DNA from: Fimbriimonadaceae bacterium
Lineage (GTDB): Bacteria > Armatimonadota > Fimbriimonadia > Fimbriimonadales > Fimbriimonadaceae
Assembly (NCBI GenBank): GCA_020847855.1
Contig: JADLBH010000003.1
Coordinates: forward strand, 1-64,000
Direction: 5' to 3'
DNA length: 64,000 bases
How positions within the stretch are numbered: the stretch's first letter is position 1; each line of letters opens with the position of its first letter. Made by a program: the position numbers and the translations under genes. Positions 59,224-64,000 of this stretch are shown one piece after another. The notes beneath the pieces are model-generated. The model was given only the letters and a program-made list of their open reading frames with translations. It made no database searches and was not told where the DNA came from.

Positions 59224-60003
59224 CTACTCCCCGACCCCGGCAAGGCCCATCCATTTGCGCAGGCGATAGGTTGTAGTTTGGCCGTGGATCATGGCGATCG
59301 CGCGGGTGAGCGGGACATCCTTGGGGCACACCTTGACGCAGTTCTGCGCATTGCCGCAGTTCGTGACGCCCTCCTCGGAGGTGAGATAGTCGAGCCGCTC
59401 GGCCTCCTCGGTCTTGCCGACGACGTGAAGATTGAAGAGGAGGGCTTGCGCAATGGCCGCGGGGCCCACGAAGCGGGAGCGCTCGTTGATCTGGGGGCAG
59501 GCCTCCAGGCAGCACCCGCAACTCATACAGCGGGAGAGCTCGTAACGCAACCGGCGAACGTGGTCGTCTTGAGGCGGGCCCATGCCCCGGTCGTAACTCC
59601 CGTCAATCGGCACCCACGCTTTGACCTTGATGAGGTTGTCGAACATCACGCTACGGTCCACGATGAGGTCCCTCACGAGCGGGAACTTCGTCATCGGCTC
59701 CAAGGTGAGGGAGAGCACGTCCCCTTCGTCGTGGGCCACGGTCTCGATGAGTGCAGTACACGCCTGTCGCACCTTGCCGTTGATCAGCATGGTGCAACTG
59801 CCGCAGACCTCCTCCAGGCAAGCCGCCTCCCATGCTGGAGGGGTGACCGTGCTCCCATTGGCCGTCTTGGGGTTCTTGCGAACCTCCATGAGGAGGGAGA
59901 TCACGTTCATGTCCTTTGCGAAGGGCACCTCAAACGTGTCGTAGCGCGCCTTGCCGCCCTCACTGTCCTGGCGGCGCACGGTCAACCTGACCTTCCGTTC
60001 CAT
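59224..60003 (-). CDS. sdhB: Succinate dehydrogenase/fumarate reductase iron-sulfur subunit
   Basis: A 259-residue SdhB. The N-terminal ferredoxin domain has the [2Fe-2S] ligands in CLEEVCGSCTMLINGKVRQA C; the C-terminal domain has CMSCGCCLEACP ([4Fe-4S]) and CGNAQNCVKVCP ([3Fe-4S]/[4Fe-4S]). It relays electrons from the flavoprotein SdhA to quinone. No sdhA or sdhC is adjacent: the upstream neighbour is divergent and the downstream genes are dsbD and kdsA, an unusual split. TAGAAT ends 8 nt before the ATG. Confidence 0.95.
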   Translation of the reverse strand: MERKVRLTVRRQDSEGGKARYDTFEVPFAKDMNVISLLMEVRKNPKTANGSTVTPPAWEAACLEEVCGSCTMLINGKVRQACTALIETVAHDEGDVLSLTLEPMTKFPLVRDLIVDRSVMFDNLIKVKAWVPIDGSYDRGMGPPQDDHVRRLRYELSRCMSCGCCLEACPQINERSRFVGPAAIAQALLFNLHVVGKTEEAERLDYLTSEEGVTNCGNAQNCVKVCPKDVPLTRAIAMIHGQTTTYRLRKWMGLAGVGE

Positions 60004-60011
60004 TCGTGCCT

Positions 60012-60017
60012 ATTCTA
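60012..60017 (-). promoter_or_regulatory. Candidate -10 (TAGAAT) of the sdhB-dsbD-kdsA operon
   Basis: GCGTAGAAT on the minus strand ends 8 nt before ATG 60003. Confidence 0.5.
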
Positions 60018-60055
60018 CGCCTTACGCGGCCCGTCGTGCCCCGCCCCCTCGCCGG

Positions 60056-60061
60056 TAGACT
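60056..60061 (+). promoter_or_regulatory. Candidate -10 (TAGACT) of the wecG-feoB operon, leaderless spacing
   Basis: CCGGTAGACT ends exactly 6 nt before GTG 60068. Confidence 0.55.
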
Positions 60062-60067
60062 CAGGAT

Positions 60068-60817
60068 GTGGTCACGCACGGCCTCGCGAACCCGCCGCCC
60101 ACTCAGCACGTGCTGGGTGTGCCTATCTCGCTTCTGGGGATGCAAGAGACCCTGGACTGGATCGAGGACGTGATCCGCGAAGGGGGTTCGGGCTACGTGT
60201 GCACAGTGGACGCCTCGGGCTCCGTAATGGCGTCCAAAGATCCTGAGCTTGCTGAGATCTATCGTGGCGCACTTCTTGCAACCCCGGACAGTCACGGCAT
60301 CGTCTGGGCGCTCAAGCAGCGCGGGGTGCGCGAGTGCCGCCGGGTGAGCGGCATCGAGATCGCCGACAAGCTGTGCGCGGCCAGCTCTCGCAAGGGTTAC
60401 CGCGTTTTCTTTTTGGGAGCGGCGGCGGGGGTGGCCGAACAGGCGGCAGAGCGCATCCTGCTCAAGCACCCCGGCTGCCGGATCGTGGGCACGAGGAACG
60501 GATTCTTCACACCCGATGACGATGAACTGGTGGCGAAGGAGGTCGCAGCGACCCATCCCGACCTCCTCTTCGTAGCCATGGGCATCCCGCGACAAGAGAA
60601 GTTCATCGCGAGGTGGCAGGCGGCGACCGGTGCGAAGATCGCCATGGGAGTCGGAGGGTCGTTCGACGTGATGAGCGGCAGGCTCCGGCGAGCACCAAGA
60701 TGGGTGCAGGCGGTCCGGTGCGAGTGGCTCTGGAGGTTGCTCCAAGACCCGCGGAAGATCGCCAAGGTGAAGCTCCTACCCAAGTTCGTACTCGCCGTCC
60801 TGAGGGAGGGAAGGTGA
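60068..60817 (+). CDS. WecG/TagA/CpsF-family glycosyltransferase
   Basis: A 249-residue GT26 enzyme starting at GTG 60068. VLGVPISLLGMQETLDWIED, YVCTVDASGSVMASKDPELA, TPDSHGIVWALKQRGV, VSGIEI, FFLGAAAGVAEQAAERI, FVAMGIPRQEKFI and AMGVGGSFDVMSGRLRRAPR are the family blocks; the Asp of TPDS is the catalytic base. GT26 enzymes add ManNAc-type sugars to lipid-linked intermediates of teichoic acid or enterobacterial common antigen. It heads a five-gene overlapping operon. Confidence 0.93.
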   Translation: MVTHGLANPPPTQHVLGVPISLLGMQETLDWIEDVIREGGSGYVCTVDASGSVMASKDPELAEIYRGALLATPDSHGIVWALKQRGVRECRRVSGIEIADKLCAASSRKGYRVFFLGAAAGVAEQAAERILLKHPGCRIVGTRNGFFTPDDDELVAKEVAATHPDLLFVAMGIPRQEKFIARWQAATGAKIAMGVGGSFDVMSGRLRRAPRWVQAVRCEWLWRLLQDPRKIAKVKLLPKFVLAVLREGR

Positions 60818-61368
60818 AGATCTACACACGGACCGGGGACGATGGCACGACCGGTCTGGTCGGAGGCTCCAGGGCCTTGAAGTCCGATCCTAGGATCGAG
60901 CTCCTGGGTGACTTGGACGAGGTGAACAGCCACCTGGGTGTCCTTCGGAGCTTGGCGATCCCCGCCAGGCTCGACCTCTTGCTCGGCAAGGTGCAGTCGC
61001 GCATTTTTGAGACGGGAAGCGAGGTCGCCTCGGTGCCGGAGGGCCGCAGGGGCTATGAAGCGGCCCTGGGCACGATCATCGAGGACTTGGAGGCCTCGAT
61101 TGACGACATGGAGGCAAGCCTCGAACCGCTGCGGCAGTTCATTCTTCCAGGCGGCGGGCCCGCGGGTGCTCAGGCGCACCTGGCCCGCACCGTCTGCCGC
61201 CGGGCCGAGCGCTCGATGGTCGCACTTGCAGGGTCGGCGCAGGTCCGCACCGACCTTCTTCGCTTCCTCAACCGTCTCTCAGATTGGCTCTTCGTCGCTG
61301 CCCGCTGGCTCAACCGTGAGACCGGGTGCGAAGAGGTGGCGTGGGCCAAAGAGGAGAACGAGCCATGA
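60814..61368 (+). CDS. Corrinoid adenosyltransferase, PduO type
   Basis: A 184-residue ATP:cob(I)alamin adenosyltransferase making coenzyme B12. KIYTRTGDDGTTGLVGGSRA forms the ATP loop; LLGDLDEVNSHLGVLRSL, FILPGGGPAGAQAHLARTVC and CRRAERSMVAL, FLNRLSDWLFVAARWLNRET are the other signatures. Start GTG 60814 overlaps the wecG stop by 4 nt. No B12 synthesis or B12-dependent enzyme gene is seen in the window. Confidence 0.95.
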   Translation: MKIYTRTGDDGTTGLVGGSRALKSDPRIELLGDLDEVNSHLGVLRSLAIPARLDLLLGKVQSRIFETGSEVASVPEGRRGYEAALGTIIEDLEASIDDMEASLEPLRQFILPGGGPAGAQAHLARTVCRRAERSMVALAGSAQVRTDLLRFLNRLSDWLFVAARWLNRETGCEEVAWAKEENEP

Positions 61369-62066
61369 CGATTGCGACCCTTGCCTTTGCCGCCGCCCTC
61401 CAGGACGGACAAGCGACCCCATCTCAGTTGGTCAGCAAGATGATCAAGCGGTACTACGATGCCAAGACGATCGGTGGGACGGTTCGATCCGAACTGGACG
61501 TCTCGGGGACGAAACTGACGATAGACACTACGCTATGGATCGAGCGCCCAGGCAAGCTCTACTTGCGTCAGACGACATCCGCGGGGCCGAGCTTCTTGGT
61601 CACCGCCGATGGCAAGGACTTCAGCTATCCGAAGCCGGGAGTGGGAGGGCAGACCGGGAGCGGTTCGGGCAGGCTCGTGGAGTTTCAGGGCACCAGCGAC
61701 GTTGGGGTCGTGTACTCGACTGCGGCCCTGAGCATCGCGGAGCGCTCCACCCCTTTGGATCTCGCCATCGCCCGGCTCGACGACCTGAAGATGCTCAGGG
61801 ATCAATGGGTGACGGTCACGGACGGTGGGGCGAAGGAACTAGCCGGGGTTTCATGCAGGATGGTCACGGGCAAGTGGACGAGCAACCCGGTGTACGGGGT
61901 CCTCGGATACTACGCGATGTGGATCACGAGCGAAGGTGATTTGCTGAAATTCGAGGTGCAGGGTCCAAATCCTGAACTGGAAGGCGGGAAGATCACCCGT
62001 GTCTACTCCGTGGCCCTCAAGGTGGGGGCGACCCCGCCCGAAGACCAGTTCAAGGTTGTGAAGTGA
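61365..62066 (+). CDS. LolA/DUF2092-like exported lipoprotein-carrier-fold protein
   Basis: A 233-residue protein starting at ATG 61365, 4 nt inside the adenosyltransferase gene. A short hydrophobic N-terminus (MTIATLAFAAALQDGQ) may be a signal peptide, though it lacks basic residues. The body is one half-barrel: LVSKMIKRYYDAKTIGGTVR, TIDTTLWIERPGKLYLRQTT, SFLVTADGKDFSYPKPG, then WITSEGDLLKFEVQGPNPEL. This is the LolA/LppX layout seen in several DUF families. Cargo is unknown. Confidence 0.7.
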   Translation: MTIATLAFAAALQDGQATPSQLVSKMIKRYYDAKTIGGTVRSELDVSGTKLTIDTTLWIERPGKLYLRQTTSAGPSFLVTADGKDFSYPKPGVGGQTGSGSGRLVEFQGTSDVGVVYSTAALSIAERSTPLDLAIARLDDLKMLRDQWVTVTDGGAKELAGVSCRMVTGKWTSNPVYGVLGYYAMWITSEGDLLKFEVQGPNPELEGGKITRVYSVALKVGATPPEDQFKVVK

Positions 62067-62389
62067 CCGTAAAACCACCTGATGGCGGACATCCGGCATT
62101 TGGTACAGTAGAAGTAGAAGTGGCGGCAAGCACAGGGACTTTGGATAACCCGGTTCTCAGGCTCAGCGAGATGACGGTCGGCTCGCGAGGCCGGGTGACG
62201 GCGATGAGTCCGACGTGCAAGCTCTGCCTGAGGCTCCTCGACTATGGCCTCACCCCTGGCGTCGAGTTCACGGTGACGAAGCTTGCGCCGTTCGGAGGGC
62301 CTATCGAGATCGAGGTTCGCGGCACGAGGATCTGCCTGAGGAGCTGCGAGGCGGACTACGTCTGCATAGCGCCCCTGAACGAGCCATAA
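62063..62389 (+). CDS. feoA: Ferrous iron transport protein A with N-terminal extension
   Basis: A 108-residue protein starting at GTG 62063, 4 nt inside the preceding gene. The SH3-like FeoA domain occupies about 30-108: PVLRLSEMTVGSRGRVTAMS, LCLRLLDYGLTPGVEFTVTK, APFGGPIEIEVRGTRICLRS. About 30 extra residues precede it. FeoA assists FeoB at the inner membrane. The stop shares a base with the feoB start (TAATG). Confidence 0.93.
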   Translation: MTVKPPDGGHPAFGTVEVEVAASTGTLDNPVLRLSEMTVGSRGRVTAMSPTCKLCLRLLDYGLTPGVEFTVTKLAPFGGPIEIEVRGTRICLRSCEADYVCIAPLNEP

Positions 62390-64000
62390 TGATGAGCTCG
62401 GCCCCGGCGACTTTGCCCTTCGTAGTGCTTGTCGGGAACCCCAACTCGGGCAAGACGAGCCTTTTCAACGCCTTGACGGGCTCTGCTCAAAAGGTGGGGA
62501 ACTATCCAGGGGTCACGGTCGAGACTTCGAGCGGGAACCTGAAGCTCGGTTCCGGGACAGTACAGCTCATGGACGTCCCAGGGCTTTATAGTCTGCGGCC
62601 GGTCTCTGCGGACGAGCGGATCGCGGTGGACATCGTCTCCGGCTCCAGCAAGGTGGACGCGGTCGTGGCCGTCCTGGACGCGACCTCGATCGAGCGGGGC
62701 CTGGTCCTTGTGAGCGAACTGTTGGAGGCGGAGCGCCAGGTCGTGGTCGCCCTGACCCACACCGATGTGGTTCGGTCGGAAGGCGGAGAGGTGGACGTTC
62801 CAGCCTTGGAAGCAGCGTTGGGGTGCCCCGTCGTCGAAGTGATCGCGTTCCAGCGGAAGGGATTGGAGGAACTGCTCCAGACCCTCGATTCCGTTCTGGG
62901 CAAGCCCGTCTCGACAGGATTGAACCTGGTCTACCCTCAGATCGTCAGCGCCGCGATCGCCTCCCTTCAGGAAAGGTTCGCGATGGCGGGGGTGGACCTT
63001 TCGTCAAGCGAGGCACGCCACGCGATCTTGGACGAGGATTCCGTCTTTCTCCAACAACTCTCCGTGGACCGCCCCGAGCTCGCAGTCGCGATCCAAGAGG
63101 CGAGGGACGGAGTGTCCGAGGGCGGAAGCTCGGGCCGGATGCTGGACGTCCAGGCTCGGTACGCATGGGCGTCGCACGTCCGAAGCAAGGTGTTGACCAA
63201 GTCGCCGGTGGTGTCTCGCCGAGCCTCCGATGTCATAGACCGCTATTTGACCCATCGCTTCACGGGTCTGATCGCCTTCGTTGCGATCATGTTCGTCGTT
63301 TTCCAGTCCATCTATACGCTTGCGGGCCCGCTCACGGACGCCATCGAGAGCGCGGTGGGCTGGCTGCAAGGGGTCGTCTCGCCTTGGTTGGCATCGGCTC
63401 CGCACTTCCAGTCGCTCATGGTGGACGGCCTCATCGGGGGCGTGGGTGCGGCCTTGGTCTTCATCCCTCAGATCGCGATCTTGTTCCTTTGGATCGCGCT
63501 CCTGGAAGGCACCGGCTACTTCGCCAGGGCGGCTTTCCTCATGGATCGTCTTTTCGGGTGGTGCGGTTTGAACGGCCGGGCCTTCATCCCGCTCCTGTCC
63601 AGCTTCGCTTGCGCCGTGCCCGGGATCATGTCGGCGCGGGTCATGCCCGATGAGCGGTCCCGGCTTGCGACCGTACTCATCGCGCCGCTGATGAGTTGCT
63701 CCGCCAGGCTCCCGGTCTATGTGCTCATGGTGAGCGCCTTCATCGAGCCGAGGTACGGCCCCGTGTGGGCGGGGGTCGCGCTCTTTGGCATGCACGCGGT
63801 CGGCCTCGCGGTGGCGATCCCGATCGCGCTGCTCTTGAACCGCCGAATCCTTCGGGCGACCAAGGTGCCCTTCATCTTGGAGATGCCGCGCTATCAGTGG
63901 CCGCGCTGGCGCGACGTGTGGCTAACAGTCTATTCTCGCGTGAGGTCGTTCTTGCAGACCGCGGGCTCGATCATCGTGGCGCTGAGCGTCGTGATCTGGG
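62389..64000 (+). CDS. feoB: Ferrous iron transporter FeoB, partial (3' end beyond window)
   Basis: The frame is open from ATG 62389 (or 62392) to the right edge, 537 codons. The N-terminal G domain has G1 VGNPNSGKTSLFNAL (16-23), G2 Thr in KVGNYPGVTVET and G3 LMDVPGLYSL; the G4 position reads VALTHTDVV instead of NxxD. The helical domain follows, then the membrane part with the Feo gate motifs FIPLLSSFACAVPGIMSARV and IAPLMSCSARLPVYVLM, and PQIAILFLWIALLEGTGYFA. It imports Fe(II) across the inner membrane. Confidence in identity is high; the end is not visible. Confidence 0.96.
   Translation, partial: MMSSAPATLPFVVLVGNPNSGKTSLFNALTGSAQKVGNYPGVTVETSSGNLKLGSGTVQLMDVPGLYSLRPVSADERIAVDIVSGSSKVDAVVAVLDATSIERGLVLVSELLEAERQVVVALTHTDVVRSEGGEVDVPALEAALGCPVVEVIAFQRKGLEELLQTLDSVLGKPVSTGLNLVYPQIVSAAIASLQERFAMAGVDLSSSEARHAILDEDSVFLQQLSVDRPELAVAIQEARDGVSEGGSSGRMLDVQARYAWASHVRSKVLTKSPVVSRRASDVIDRYLTHRFTGLIAFVAIMFVVFQSIYTLAGPLTDAIESAVGWLQGVVSPWLASAPHFQSLMVDGLIGGVGAALVFIPQIAILFLWIALLEGTGYFARAAFLMDRLFGWCGLNGRAFIPLLSSFACAVPGIMSARVMPDERSRLATVLIAPLMSCSARLPVYVLMVSAFIEPRYGPVWAGVALFGMHAVGLAVAIPIALLLNRRILRATKVPFILEMPRYQWPRWRDVWLTVYSRVRSFLQTAGSIIVALSVVIW

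Overview
The window is high-G+C, very compact bacterial chromosome. KDO-8-phosphate synthase, a heptosyltransferase-like GT9, DsbD, lipoproteins and Tat substrates point to a double-membraned (Gram-negative) cell. The mixture of gene families, a DUF1800/DUF1501 pair, a GerM-domain protein beside an AMIN/Amidase_3 amidase, and TANNNT-type promoters with little or no leader suggest an Armatimonadota/Fimbriimonadia-like organism. That assignment is an inference from style and content; no rRNA is present.

Layout. 1-1119 (-): C-terminally truncated phage-type terminase large subunit running off the left edge. 1.2-5.9 kb: PpiC-type prolyl isomerase, MazG, a MurNAc salvage pair (BadF-type sugar kinase and MurQ), GT9 glycosyltransferase. 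6.0-10.8 kb: DUF2089/DUF4097 pair, aldehyde dehydrogenase, pyrF-mutY. 10.7-14.4 kb: small membrane protein, degenerate ADP-ribosylglycohydrolase homologue, PAP2 phosphatase, GerM protein and cell-wall amidase. 14.5-18.9 kb: DUF1579, MmgE/PrpD, a VOC gene between two copies of a 66-bp hairpin repeat, tRNA-Thr and tRNA-Val, a secreted lipoprotein. 18.9-30.6 kb: hydroxyphenylpyruvate dioxygenase, NYN/LOTUS protein, a Tat-exported membrane protein, guaA, acyl-CoA dehydrogenase, ankyrin protein, metallophosphoesterase. 30.6-36.8 kb: S10 carboxypeptidase, DAACS symporter, DinB, CADD/TenA-like oxidase, two-component system. 36.9-43.2 kb: DUF2202 lipoprotein, tRNA-Leu, tag, ATP-grasp, GHL10 hydrolase, PhoR-like kinase, PII. 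43.2-46.1 kb: DUF1800/DUF1501. 46.2-51.5 kb: secreted RHS protein with a C-terminal L,D-transpeptidase-like domain, a candidate immunity lipoprotein and an orphan RHS tip. 51.5-64 kb: EVE, GIN-domain lipoprotein, pgk, NIL/esterase/GT4 operon, sdhB-dsbD-kdsA operon, and a wecG-adenosyltransferase-LolA-like-feoA-feoB operon cut by the right edge.

Two cross-cutting observations stand out. Many transcription-unit-leading genes have a (GG)TANNNT hexamer ending 5-11 nt, often exactly 6 nt, before the start codon, so their mRNAs would be leaderless or nearly so. Five convergent gene pairs overlap by exactly 4 nt within a CTAG or TTAG, which leaves no room for intergenic terminators. The most system-like locus is the RHS polymorphic-toxin cassette: the predicted toxin would attack peptidoglycan and the overlapping next gene encodes a lipoprotein, placing the predicted protection in the same compartment.
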